A DNA stretch of 64,000 nt from Sinelater perroti (lineage: Eukaryota > Arthropoda > Insecta > Coleoptera > Elateridae), in assembly GCA_036346155.1 (NCBI GenBank), contig JARFIY010000341.1:7325001-7389000 (forward strand). The letters run 5' to 3'. A program made the position numbers and the translations under genes. Shown here in pieces: positions 12,770 to 24,072 of the stretch (positions are counted from its first letter, which is position 1; each line of letters opens with the position of its first letter). The notes beneath the pieces are model-generated. The model saw only the letters and a program-made list of their open reading frames with translations, did no database searches and had not been told where the DNA came from.

Positions 12770-13204
12770 AATATGAATTAGCCTTAAAAAACACCTTAGA
12801 AAAGAGACCAACTTAAGCTCACCATGCCAAAATTTTTCAATAAGTTTTCCGAAGAAATCACCAAATATTTTATGACGTTCTTCATTCTACTATGTATACA
12901 TGTCAAATTATGCGTAATCCGTTAACACCATAATTTCTAAAAGACACCTGTACATTTATTCTAACTGCAAATAATTTCAACACCGAGCGCAAGAGTAGTG
13001 TCTGGATATTCAAAAAAACTGCTCTAAAGAGTTTGTAACTTCAGTTGTATGTGATATCACAATTAATTTACTTTCTAAGTAAAATTAAAATTACAATTTG
13101 ACATTCACTATTACAATATTTTAACAACCGAACATTTTCGTGTCAAAATAAATTAATAATTAAGGCTTTTACCTAGAAATACTAAGAAGGTACTTAATGT
13201 TAGT
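12770..13204. other. AT-rich DNA, no gene seen
   Basis: No supported coding or repeat feature. Confidence 0.45.
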
Positions 13205-13320
13205 CAACGTAAACTAAAGTTGTGCAATTGTTTCCATTTATTTAATGAAACTGGGTCATTGGGTTAGAGGCACACGGCTGGCGCGGGTTTTTCGTGCATA
13301 TCAGCGGCTTTTGCACAACT
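13205..13320. repeat. Dispersed repeat, copy B
   Basis: Same orientation as 1190-1300. It shares AAAGTTGTGCAA, GGGTCATTGGGTTAGAGGCA and a GGCGCGGGTTT block with conserved spacing. Diverged copy; class unknown. Confidence 0.6.
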
Positions 13321-14373
13321 TCACCTAATATTGGTACAGTTCGTCGTTTGTACTGCAAGTAATGTTCCGGGGCCGTCCCATAAATTCACATCCTTTTTAA
13401 TTGCAAGGAAAAACGATTTGCTTTAATATTAGCCCGTTTTGTTTGCGCAAAAGTAGGACAGCCATAATATTGATGTGTACCGCAGTGAAAGCTGGAATAG
13501 TTTATAGCGTTAGTTAAGTGGCAATTAAGACTTAATTTTGTTAAATAATTTGCGGGATATTTTTTAATTTAACGAAATCCAACTAAATTTGAGAGTCCTA
13601 AAGAACAATCGGGCCTACCTCAGCTCGTGGCGACATGTAATACCTAAGTAGTTGCAATAGTTAGGCCAGTTCCTTTCATAATTAAAGCCGTTAGGATTAT
13701 TAGTTGCAATGATGCAATTTCTTAATGGTTGCAGCATACTAAATAATATTAGACAACATTGTTGCGCATTATTACCATAAATATACGAAGGCATTACAAT
13801 AACTTACGTTTCATATTACAAGGTAGAATTAAAAAATAACCTTACTATAGAGATAAAAAATTAGAACCATAACAGCCAAGTGTATCATCTTCTTTTTCTT
13901 AATTCAGAGCCTTTTCCGAGGCTTCTTTTCTAAAGGGTTAAATTTCAAAGCCAGCATGTTCTGTTTTCGGGTTTTTTTTACTTGGTATTTTATCTTGCAT
14001 AATTAATTATAAAATTTCGTATTGAGATCCTCATATTATATGCCCTAGGTGTGTTAGTATCTTTGTCTTCATGTCTAAGAAGTTGCGGCTAGTTTGCATG
14101 CTATTTAGAACTTTGGCGTTTGTTACTTTTTCTATCCATGCTATTCTCAGTATTTGACGATACAGCCACACATCAAAGACTTCAATTCTTTTTATTTTTT
14201 TCTACGTTAGAGTCCAGCTTTCCATTTCATACATCAGAATGGGGTGTTTGTAGAACTAAAACATTCACCTACACAAATTTAAACTCAAATTGCGAACTGC
14301 CAATACGTTTTTCATTTTTACATTTTCATTTTAGCTTGTTCTGTTCTTGTCAGTATTTCTATTTACAAGTATT
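13321..14373. other. AT-rich DNA, no gene seen
   Basis: No supported gene. A 142-codon frame starting at 14120 merely runs from here into the LINE 5' region and has no family features. Confidence 0.45.
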
Positions 14374-14588
14374 GGACAAAATAATGGGGTGTAAGGGGGC
14401 CAAAAACATCCTAAAGGGCCCAAATGTCAACCTCACCTGCACGAGAGGTGGTAGTCTACACCACCCGGTACACCCTGCTGGAAAACTGACGAGGCTCTGG
14501 CGACCCAGTGCCGGGGGGTATAACCCGGCACCAGTTATCCCGAGGTAACGGGACAATCACGTTGGGCTAATCACCCACTTGAGGTACG

Positions 14589-15520
14589 ATGATTCAGAGA
14601 AAAATAGGAAGCCTCGGACTAGGACGGAATAAAAGGCAACAACAGGCGAGAAATAGGTTACGAATAGGAATATGGAATATTACCACACTTAATGGAAAAG
14701 AGGAAGAAATAGTAGAGGAGATGATAAAATACAAAACACAAATATTGGGAGTAGCAGAAATAAAAAAGAGAGGAAATGGTATAAGGATACTAGATAAAGG
14801 GTACACACTTTGGTATGCAGGAACCCCGGTAGGAAATAGAATAACAGAAGGAGTGCGAATCATTCTAAGCAACGACGTAGAATCAAAAGCGATCAACTGG
14901 GAGGCCATAAGCCCCAGAATAATAACAGTAGACTTAGCATTGCAAGAGAAAGTGGAGATAGTACAAATATATGCACCTACAGAAAGTTGAATGAAAAAGG
15001 ACAGTTCTATGAAGACCTACAAAGAACAGTAGAAAAAATGCAAAACAAGAACCGCCATCTAATAATAATGGGAGACTGGAATGCCCACATCGGAAACAAC
15101 AAAGAGATGGGACACGGAACAATGGGGGAACACGGAGTAGAGGGAGAAATAAACAACAATGGAGAGCGTATGATCGATTTCTGCATCACTAATGAACTAC
15201 TCATCGGAAACACTCTGTTTAAACATAAAACGATACACAAAATAACCTACGAAGCCGAACAACTTGGACACAAAACCGTAGTGGATTATATAACCATAAC
15301 CAAAAGCATGAGAGGAGCAGAGTTAAACACAAGCCATAGACTAGTGATAGCAGATACAATATTTAGAAAACCAAAAATAGAAGTACCGAAGAAGTACGAA
15401 AAAATCAAATTAGAAAATCTAGAAAACCCACTAACAAGAGAACAATATAGAAGAATAATTACAGATAGATTAAATAACCTCGAAACACAAGAAGGGCAGC
15501 TAGAGACCCCTGGAAGCTAG
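14589..15520 (+). pseudogene. LINE endonuclease (APE-like) domain
   Basis: Two overlapping frames cover one apurinic-type endonuclease, with a frameshift near 14990. Visible motifs are RIGIWNITTLNGKEEEIVEE (start), ILGVAEIKKRGNGIR (conserved Glu), VEIVQIYAPTES, IIMGDWNAHIGNN (catalytic Asp/Asn), NGERMIDFC, VVDYITITK and a degenerate SHRLVIADT where the family has SDHR, so the catalytic Asp is replaced. In the family this domain nicks the target strand to prime reverse transcription. The start at 14589 is the first ATG after the leader. Its closest match in this window is the copy at 60.2-62.6 kb. Confidence 0.88.
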
Positions 15521-17560
15521 AAGAGAAATGGCAGAAATTCAAAGAAACCACACTTAAAACAGCCAGAGAAATATGTGGAACAAAAATGGTAAATCAAAGC
15601 AGTCTAAAGAAAAGAACAAGATGGTGGGCCGAAGAAATAAAAGCGAAGATTAAGTTGAAGAAAGAACCATGGTGCAGATATAAAAGAACAAATACAGAAG
15701 AAGACAGAAACCTTTATATACAAAAAGAAATCAAGCAAAAGAGGCGGTAAACAAGCAAAGCAGGCCTACTGGGAACAATTCGGCACAAAGATAGAACAGA
15801 ACTATGTAGAAAACCAAAAACAGTTCTAGAACATAATTAAAAGACTAAAAGGCAATCAAGCAAAACAGATAAGAAATATAAAGAACAAAGAAGGAAAACT
15901 AGAAACAACGACCGAAGGAGTTTTAAGAGCATGGAGGGACCACTACCACAATAAATTTAAGAACCAAGAAGATATTCAAGAAGAACCAGAAATGGAAAGA
16001 GTAGACCAGGAGAATGAAAACGATGATATTACAGAAGAAGAAATAAAACAAGCACTAAAAACAACACGAAATGGAAAAGCACCCGGGGAAGACGAGATTA
16101 CATCAGAAATGCTCAAGATAGGAGAAGAAACAATCATAAAATGGCTCCAGATAAAATTTCAACAAGCGTGGAAAACAGAAAAGATACCGGAGGACTGGGA
16201 GAAAAATATCATAGTGCCCATATATAAGAAAGGAGAAGCAGTTAATTGCAACAACTATAGAGCAATATGTTTATCATCAGTGCCCGGTAAAGTGTACTCG
16301 AAAGTCATAGAAAAACGATTAAGAAATGAGATTGAGTACAAAATGGAGCAGGAACAAGCAGCGTTCAGGCCCGGCAGACAAACCCAGGACCATATATTCA
16401 CAATACGAAACATAATAGAAAAAACAATAGACAAAAACAGAGACACTTTCTTGGCCTTTATAGACCTTAGGGCTGCTTTTGATCTGGTGCCAAGAAAGCA
16501 CATATGGAATGCACTGGAAGAATTAGATACAAGCCAAAAGTTAATACGAATAATAAAAGCATCAACAAAAAGTAGTAGGCAAAGTAAGACTAAATGGACA
16601 CAAGTCTGAGGAATTCTACATGAATAGAGGGTAAAGCAGGAGACAGTCTCAGTCCACTGCTATTCATCATATACATGAATAATATAATAACAAAATGCAA
16701 AATGAAACCAGAAGAACAAGAATAGGATATCATAATCTAACACCAGTAATGACCCAAGATTTAATTTATGCAGATGACATACTCCTAATAGCCGGAAATG
16801 CACAAACACTACAAAATAACATAAACATTTGGAAAAGAAACCTGGAGGAAAAAGGAATGGAGATAAACACTAATAAGAGTAAAGTTATGCACATTACAAG
16901 AGAAGATAATATAGAACAAACTGCCATTCTGATAGAAGATAAACAACTGGAATATGCGGATAAAATGGAATACCTTGGAACAATCATCAGTAAAGATGGA
17001 AAAATAGAAGAGGAAATTAGACACAGAATAAGTAAAGCAAACAAAATATACTACCAAATAAATAACACCTTAATAGGCAAGAAAGAGCTCAAAGTTAGAA
17101 CAAAAATGCATTTATATAAAACCATCTATACACCTGCACTAATATACGGAGCGGAATCTTGGACATTAGTGGATAAACTCAGATAAAAAATAACAGCTTC
17201 TGAGATAAAATATCTACGGAAAGTAGTGGGCAAGACCAAGAGACCAAGAGAGATAGAGTTAGGAACAAAAGCGTAAGGGACGAATTAGAACAGCAGCCAA
17301 TAATAGAAGAAATAGAGAACAAACAATTAAAATGGTACGGACACCTTATGCGGATGAGAGCTGACTCATACCCGAGGAAAATTTTTGAAACCAGACCAGA
17401 AGGACAGAGGAAAAGAGGCAGGCCCCGAATCAAATGGGAGGATAATATCAAAGAGTTGGCAAGGAAAAGAGGGAAGACCATTCAGGAAGCTTAGGACATT
17501 AGCGATGCAAAGAACCAACTACAAGAAATGGATAGAGGCCCCAACGCTGTAAGGCATAAA
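15521..17560 (+). pseudogene. LINE reverse transcriptase and C-terminal domain
   Basis: Continues from the endonuclease through a Lys-rich linker (KKRTRWWAEEIKAKIK near 15610). RT blocks are TTRNGKAPGEDEITSEM, NCNNYRAICLSSVPGKVYSK, QAAFRPGRQTQDHIF, FLAFIDLRAAFDLVP (motif A, about 16450-16490) and LIYADDILLIAG (motif C, about 16767). All three catalytic Asp positions are therefore kept. The C-terminus has YGAESWTLVDKLR, KQLKWYGHLMRM and KRGRPRIKWED. There are stops or shifts near 15730, 15830, 16610, 16690, 17186 and 17490. In the family it copies the element RNA at the nicked site. Confidence 0.9.
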
Positions 17561-17598
17561 TGGGAAAAGAGAAAGAAGAAGAAGAAGGACAAAATAAT

Positions 17599-18795
17599 AA
17601 AAACACTTGTCAAAAGTGGGGCATATTTTCGCTGTGCCTGATAATACTGGAAATTGCATAAATCAACCGTCTCTTATTTGTTGCAGGTAGTATGGACTGT
17701 GCACTATAGTAAAGTGAGGTAGTGTGATTGTGGATGTTGTGCAGGTGTAGTGAGTATCCGGTGTGTACGACCTGATGGAGTTCCAAAGAGGTCTAATTGT
17801 TGGTTCCCGTGCACCTGTAAGCAACACAGCAATGTTATGCAGTTTGACTGCATATACAGTGCACGGTAAAACATGGTCGGCGAAACATAATAGCGGTCGA
17901 AGGACGAAGATGCAGGATAGGGACCGCCGGCCTTTGAAACATATTGTGACCTCGCTGGAGAACACAACGTCCGAGATAATGACTTAATCCGCACCTAAAT
18001 ACCCCAGTGTCATCCAAAATACTACGGCAAGAACTGCATAATATGGGTATCCATGGTCGTGTTGCTATTGCCAAGCCCCTAATAACAGACATGAATACTC
18101 AAAGGCGACGTGCATGGAGCAGCGTCCACAAAAACTTGACGTTGAAAGACCGGCAACGTGCCGTTTGGTCGGACCAATCGCCCTTTATACTCTTCCCCAC
18201 CACTGGACGCGTGTTTGTCTGGCGAACACTCTCTGTAGCATACGATATAAACTGTCAAATGTGGTGGTAGCTCTATTACGGTCTGGGGCGCTATATCATG
18301 GTATTCCACAGCCCTTTTGTCACATTATACGGTCGGGTCACAGCAGCAGTGTATAGAGAACTCTTGGGTAACCAGGTCCACCAAATGGCGCAAACTTTAT
18401 TTCCAGACGGAAATGCCATATTTCAGGATGATAATGCCTCTATTCACACCGTTGGCCCTGTTCTAGAGTAGTTTCAAGGCCATGCTAAAGAGATTCAACA
18501 TCTCCCCTAGACCGCCCAGTTCACAGACCTCAATATCATATGGGCTGTTTTGGAAAACAGGGTCTCTACTTGAGCTGGAGGCTCAGCTGCATGAGAATAG
18601 CTTCAAATTCCACTCACTACTATTCAGGCCTTGTATCAGTCTATTCCTTTCAGAATTCCATCTGTATTGAGTGCTAAAGATGGACCTACACCGTATATTC
18701 CGACTTCCACAAATGTTCCACATTGATAGCGAGGTCGTATGATCTTACTGTATATCACTTTCGCGTATACTTCATAATCTACTTCACCCTGTATG
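17599..18795 (+). pseudogene. Tc1-like transposase pseudogene, DD36E-type spacing
   Basis: The N-terminal scrap MEFQRGLIVGSRAPVSNTAM starts at 17775. Then come ILRQELHNMGIHGRVAIAK, KDRQRAVWSDQSPFILFPTT (first catalytic Asp), GRVFVWRT, LLGNQVHQMAQTLFPDGNA and IFQDDNASIHTV (second Asp). The tail reads ESIPFRIPSVLSAKDGPTPY when frames are joined. Counting from the second Asp, the expected Glu would come after 36 residues (after DLNII). It is missing here because the sequence reads NIIWAVLENR. Stops lie at the Trp positions. The spacing suggests the DD36E branch of Tc1/mariner (inference). No clear TIRs were found. Confidence 0.8.
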
Positions 18796-18829
18796 TGATG
18801 TATAGACATATTTTTTTTATTTCTCAAGT

Positions 18830-21060
18830 CTTTTTAACAATTTCTTTATTAATTTGTCGATATACTGTGTCTTGATTTTTGTGAGTTTCGTTTTCTATTC
18901 ATCAAATTCATTATTTTTTGAAATCATACACTCTTTTCTTTTCTTTTGAGATGTTTTTCCAATTTCTTTGCCTTGGTTGTCTGAGATTATACTATTTAGA
19001 TTTTCCCATTTAGTGTCAGTATCCTTATTCAATGCAAGTTTCCAGTGCAAGTATCCATTTCGGTAAGCTTATTAATAGGTGTACAACTTTGCTTCCACCG
19101 TTTTCTAATAGATGGATTTAGGCGGTATGTGGTGGTGGAAATAAACAGATGTAGACGTCATACAATAAGCTTGGGCATTTGTCAACATAATCCTATCGAA
19201 ACATCAGTCGATTTGTGTCCGTATCGTAAAGTTATTCTCGATTGAAAATGTCAGTTTACGTCTTTTGCGGGAAGTTTTAATTTTCTGCTTCAAAATAAAA
19301 AAATCTGCCACCGAGGTTCATCGAATGCTCTTAAATACTTAAGACGAGACCGCTATTAGTGAAAGAACGTGTTGTGAGTGGTTTCAGCGCTTCAAGAACG
19401 GTGATTCTTACATCGAAGACCGGCATGGCGGTGGAAGAGAGAAGGTTTTCAAAGATGCAGAATTGTAAACATTACCTTATGAAGACTCGTGTAAAACGTA
19501 AGAACAATTGGCAGAATCATTAGGAGTGACTCAACAAGCCGCTTCAAAACGCCTCAAATCCATGGGAATGATTCGGAAACAAAGAAATTGGGTCCACATG
19601 AATTAAAGCCGAGAGATGTTGAACGGCGTTTATTTGCTTGTAAACGGCTGCTTGAAAGGCAAAAACGGAACGGATTCTGCATCGTATCGTGACTAGAAGC
19701 GAAAGATGGGTTCGTTCCCGGCTATGCTTCTATGTCCCCGGTCACACTGAGTATTCACAGCTCCAAGGTCATGCTTTGTATTTGGTGGAACCAGCTCGCC
19801 TTAGTGTATTATGAGCTGCTAAAGACGTCTGAAACAATCACAAGCGATCTGTATCGAAAGCAATTAGTGCGTTTAAACCGAACATTGAAAGACAAACGGC
19901 CGCAATAAAACGAGAGACGAGATAAAGTGATCTTGCAGCATGACAATGTTCGCCCCATGTCGCAAAGTCGGTCAAAACATACTTGAAAATATTGAAATAG
20001 AAAGTCCTACCCTACCCATCTCCAGATTGTTTTCTATCAATGGCTGACCAACACTTATGTTCTTACGAAGAAGTCAAAAATTGGATCGTTAAGTGGATCG
20101 TCTCAAAAGATGAGCAGTTTTTTCGACGCGATGAGAGAAAGTAATGGGCAGCGATAGGCAATATTTTGAATCGTAAATATATAACCAGTTTTTTATAATA
20201 AAGCCTCAAATGTAGGAAAAACGGGGGAAGCAAAGTTGTACACCTATTATTTAATATTGATTACACAGATTATAGAGCTTCAGCTTCCTTAGCTCGGAGA
20301 TTTGAAAGCCTGTCTTTGTAAGCTTCCTGTTGGTGTTATTGAGCCGAATTTCAGTGATATTACTACATAAGTGTAGTCCGAGTTCACACCAGCACCCCGG
20401 TTTTTATTACTTTGACTTTGACCTTAAATCTTTTGGGTATTAGTGTGTAGTCTATTTGATTGCCGACTATTTTGTCTGCGCTACCGAATGGAGCTTCTCC
20501 TCTGGAATAGCTCAAACATCATATTCGTCACTATTAGATTTTTTCTGGTCAAAATTGCATTAGCCTATCACCCTGTTCGTTTTTCTCTCTTAATATAGAT
20601 TTTTGTGCTAATTGTACTAGTCCATTATTATCGTGATTTTTCTTTTCTTTGTTAGTTTTAACCTGTGCATAAAATCTATGCATAAAATTTTTCCACTTCA
20701 TCGCCATCTTTGTCTATAGTGGGAGTGATGTTTAATTTCGCAAGGGTCATTTGTAGTTGAATTAATATGACCTTTTATAACAGTGACACGAAATTTATCA
20801 AACTGTTTTTTTATTATTTTGCTGATAATTATATCGTTGATTCTAGAGCAGTATATGATGTCGTTTATTATAGACTGGCTCGACTCGGTTTCTCCCATTT
20901 CACAGAAACCCAAAATAGTTATGTCCAATATTTTCATTTTGGCATGTAGTTTTCTAGCTTGAAACCAGGCAAGTGTGTCCCCAAGTGGCTAGCTTTATAA
21001 CGTTTTGTTATTTTAGACGCATTATTGCGCTTGCCTGATTAATGGTTATTTCGTCTTTAT
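18830..21060 (-). pseudogene. LINE endonuclease fragment, split by a mariner
   Basis: Minus-strand scraps of an RTE-related endonuclease run from about 21060 down. They include MKILDITILGFCEMGETESS, KKQFDKFRVTVI, TIDKDGDEVEKFYAQVKTNK, a GDRLMQF block, and QIDYTLIPKRFKVKVKVIK near 20400. The reading then enters the mariner at 20247 and resumes below 19075 with DTKWENLNSIISDNQGKEI, the linker before the RT. No RT follows, so the copy is truncated. Stops and frameshifts are common. The order shows that the mariner inserted into an existing LINE. Confidence 0.65.
19075..20247 (+). mobile_element. Mariner (mauritiana/Mos1-like), 1173 bp, nested in a LINE
   Basis: The ends read ATAGGTGTACAACTTTGCTT on both sides (right end inverted), an almost perfect TIR flanked by TA at 19073-19074 and 20248-20249. 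The boundary could shift by a few bases because the match extends outward. Inside is a plus-strand transposase in pieces: EWFQRFKNGDSYIEDRHGGG, EQLAESLGVTQQAASKRLKS, LKPRDVERRLFACKRLLERQ, YYELLKTSETITSDLYRKQL and WIVSKDEQFFRR. The GGTGTACAA start and these motifs fit the Mos1/mauritiana branch. Frameshifts and stops make it dead. Confidence 0.88.
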
Positions 21061-21289
21061 TCTTAGTCATACGTGTTGTTTTTTTGTCAAATAAATACAT
21101 CGCACTGTTGCTTTCTATGCCGCCATATTATAGTCGGTTGAACCTTGAAATTAGCACCTATAACTATCTAAAATCAAGCTTGTTACGTAGTTATCTTTCG
21201 CCAGCCTTGATTTAGTACTGTCTTTAGTTTATCCGCGGATGCTAACGTTATTCATATCTATCTTTTGTATCTACAGAGTTTTCTTTATC

Positions 21290-22330
21290 AACCATTGTGA
21301 CGAAACTTGTTGAAGTCATCATCATATGCCTATATATCTATACTTGCACTGATGTATGCCTGCTCTCTAAGTACTCTCCACATATACCGGTCTTTCTGTA
21401 TTCACTTATAATTGGCTGTTCTTTTTATATACTCCGTTCATTTTAAAGGCGGGCTTCCTCTTTCTCTTTTTCCCAATCGCGGTCTCCACTGGACTATTTT
21501 CTTCGTCTATCTATTATATGTTGTACGGGCCCAACCTAGTTATTCTCTTTATTTATTTTATTGGCTATCCGTCTGCATAGTAATATATTGAACTAGATAT
21601 ATGTAATTTTCTACTTCTTCGATAGTTTCGGTTTCTACATGTATATTCACTCTCTGATCTACTAGATTGTTTGTCATTATTTTTGTTTTCTTCTTGCTAA
21701 TTTTTAGCCCAATAATCTTTACTTGTCCATTTAGATCTATAAGCATTTCTTGTAATTCCTGTAAGTTATCTGTCATAAGTAAAACGTCGTCGGCGAATCT
21801 TAAATGATTTAACCTTTCGCCGTTTATATTAAGACCTTTGTTCTTCCACAGACAATTCTTAAATACATCCTCCAGGTACAACGTAAACAGTTTGTCCAGT
21901 TCCAGTTTTCAGTTTAATTGCATTTATTGTGTTGCATAGTTTAATTTTGTAGGTAGCGTTTTGATAAATGTGTTCTGTTAGCTTAACATATAAATGTAAA
22001 TGTAAATGTAAATATTTGGAGAGGAATAGCAAATGACAGAGGTAAGTGATATTCTCTGGATTTCTCGATTAAGTTTCCTACGACTTACAAATGATCTTGT
22101 GTGCTACAACCACTACGGAAACCCGCTTGCTCTGATGGCTGGTGTAATTTCCTGGTGAGCCTTTTAGTTATAATTTTTGTTAGTAATTTATATAGTTGAG
22201 ATATAAGACTGATATGTCGGTAGTTCTCTAAATAAGTTTTGTCACCTGTTAGAAAAAGCAGTATAATAATAGCATTGTCCCAATTTCTCGGTATCACATG
22301 AAGTGCCTAAAAATCCTTACTTAATTTACA
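21290..22330 (-). pseudogene. LINE reverse transcriptase C-terminal half, broken
   Basis: Minus-strand RT pieces: PRNWDNAIIILLFLTGDKTY, LENYRHISLISQLYKLLTKI and EQAGFRSGCSTQDHL (22297-22085), then LNHLRFADDVLLMTDNLQEL (motif C, FADD) at about 21810. A decayed tail (TKKIVQWRPRLGKRERG) lies near 21480. The stretch between about 22080 and 21880, where motif A should be, is unreadable. The IPRNW/YRHISLIS style is RTE-related but differs from the copies at 14.4 and 60.2 kb. Its upstream half was duplicated into 24275-24362. Confidence 0.75.
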
Positions 22331-22821
22331 ACTCCTCCCCCAGAAAAAATGAGACCAGGCACAGCATGTAGATCATACACCATGTCAATTCAAGTTTGGT
22401 AATTTTACACTTTTAAAACTACAAATCGAGTGTCGTCAACAAAAATGTTAAATTCCAACGCACTTGTTTCACGAAATCATTTCCAATCTCTTCCACACTG
22501 TCATTAACATCAGTTAACATGAATACCAGATAGTAATTCTTCAATTCCTAGGCCAATAATTATAATGCTAACAATTTGAACAGTAGTATTCAAGCTAATT
22601 TCCACTATTAAATAAAATTAAGATTGGACTACACTAAAATCGAGAAATAGAAAATAAAAGGCAATTCTAACAGCTGTTAAAATAAAACCCACTATGCATT
22701 ATGAATTTCAACAATTATACTATGCAGAATTATAAAACAAAGATCCAGAAGTTTAAAGTAATTCTGATGTAGCAGCGGAATACAAACCAACGTTGAGGAC
22801 TATTGAGCGTGTTCAATGACA

Positions 22822-23031
22822 TCTAATGTATATTTGTCTTATCTCCCTAATTTTCTTTCTAAACTTATAATTCTATCTCCTCCTAGACGCTTCAACTGAT
22901 TTCCTTGAAACTTGCACACCACATTCACAACTATATTTTGATTATTGTCGCGGAAACATGTGGAATGTTCTACACGACTGCCTGACGTCTAGATCAGGCT
23001 TCGTCGACGAAGCCTGCGGGGTCCCAGCTAG
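22822..23031 (+). mobile_element. Non-autonomous Helitron, 210 bp
   Basis: Starts TCTAATGTATATTTGTC and ends CCCAGCTAG. A 20-bp perfect palindrome AGGCTTCGTCGACGAAGCCT (22996-23015) lies 12 nt before the CTAG end. That is the Helitron signature (5' TC, hairpin, 3' CTRR). Insertion is between A (22821) and T (23032). The undisturbed site exists in the duplicated copy near 25825 as GACA-TAATAAATATTTT, with no target duplication. No Rep/helicase coding is present, so mobilisation would need a helper element. Confidence 0.93.
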
Positions 23032-23944
23032 TAATTAATATTTTAATACAAATGAACTACCAAAGCATATCTCGAGATTTTAAGATGTTTGTGTCACTTT
23101 TTGCCCTACTGACACTACAGTATAAAACACTATGATGGAATAAAGCTTTTTAACTTAAGCTGATTTGACATCATCGCACTTCGATATCGTTTTGTTGGTA
23201 GCAGGTACAATGACTAAACAGCCAGTACCTAATCTCATTGCTTAGCACGTTATAATAAAGTTTGTAACGAAAAAAATGTTAAAGTAACTCATATCATTTG
23301 TCTCGATTACATACGACAGTTCTGTGCTGGCACGTTATCGTTAAATCGGGTGTCCAAATGGCATAAGATGTTTGCTGTGGGACAAAGCGAAGTGGAAAAT
23401 GAAACGACTCGTGTGTCAGCATCATTAAGATAAACGCTGCTCAAATTCCCAAGTCTATTAAGTAATTTTGCGGGTGACACCAAAGTAGAAACAAAAGTAC
23501 CTAAACAATAATCTAAAATGTGTTTGAATTTCGAAATATATCCAAAATATCAATCAGAAGACTACGCGAGATTTCCCAGACGTTCTATGATCATTACAAA
23601 AAAAAGAGTCTAATTTTGCATCTAATATTGATATTAACCAAACCAGTAAGTATAGAATAGCAAATGAAAGACAAATCTACAGCTATTAAACTCAAAATAA
23701 TAATATCTGCAGCATCCTTTAAATCCTAAAATCATAGATGTTATTGATTTTGTAACCAAATAAAATATAATCAATCCTTAATATTGATATAATTTGCTAA
23801 AAATGTAAGTGTTCTCCTTCAAGGCCTGACTAAATATATTAGTTGACAGTGAACTGTCTTCCTTATAGCCCAGATTTAAGTTATGATATGTATTTCATCA
23901 CGCCAAAAAGACATCAACTACTTCAATCAAAAGAAGACAATAAT

Positions 23945-24072
23945 TTAAATGTCCTATTGGCCTACGAATCAAAATAGGATACCAAATCTGTTAGATTTCG
24001 CCCTGACCAAAGGATACTCGATATCTACCATAGAATAGAATATAATCTAAATTTAAGATATGATTCTTCTCC
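23945..24072 (+). pseudogene. Jockey-type LINE endonuclease fragment
   Basis: Reads YWPTNQNRIPNLLDFALTKG on the plus strand. This parallels YWPTDRNKIPDLLDFAISKG in the Jockey element at 39.4-43.9 kb, around the conserved Asp of the endonuclease. Only this short piece remains. It is repeated in copy 2 (26955-27110). Confidence 0.65.

Larger units (their letters stand above)
14386..17586 (+). mobile_element. Full-length RTE-like LINE (3.2 kb) with 12-bp TSD
   Basis: Perfect direct repeats GGACAAAATAAT flank it at 14374-14385 and 17587-17598, marking target-primed insertion and fixing both ends. It begins GGGGTGTAAGGGGGCC with a GC-rich leader of about 200 bp, then endonuclease and RT. It ends after a C-terminal WYGHLMRM/RGRPR block and a purine-rich AGAAAGAAGAAGAAG tail with no poly-A. 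Length, domain order and simple-repeat tail fit the RTE group. Two related copies with the same 3' end are at 38231-38623 and 60217-62560. Confidence 0.9.
22190..24072. repeat. Segmental tandem duplication, copy 1
   Basis: Collinear with 24275-27088 at high identity once insertions are removed. Shared blocks include the LINE RT scrap, ACAAATCGAGTGTCGTCAAC, CCACTATGCATTATGAATTT and CACGTTATCGTTAAATCGGG. This copy alone carries a 210-bp Helitron (22822-23031). Copy 2 alone carries a mariner and a SINE. The similarity stops near 24072, where a LINE tail takes over. Confidence 0.92.
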
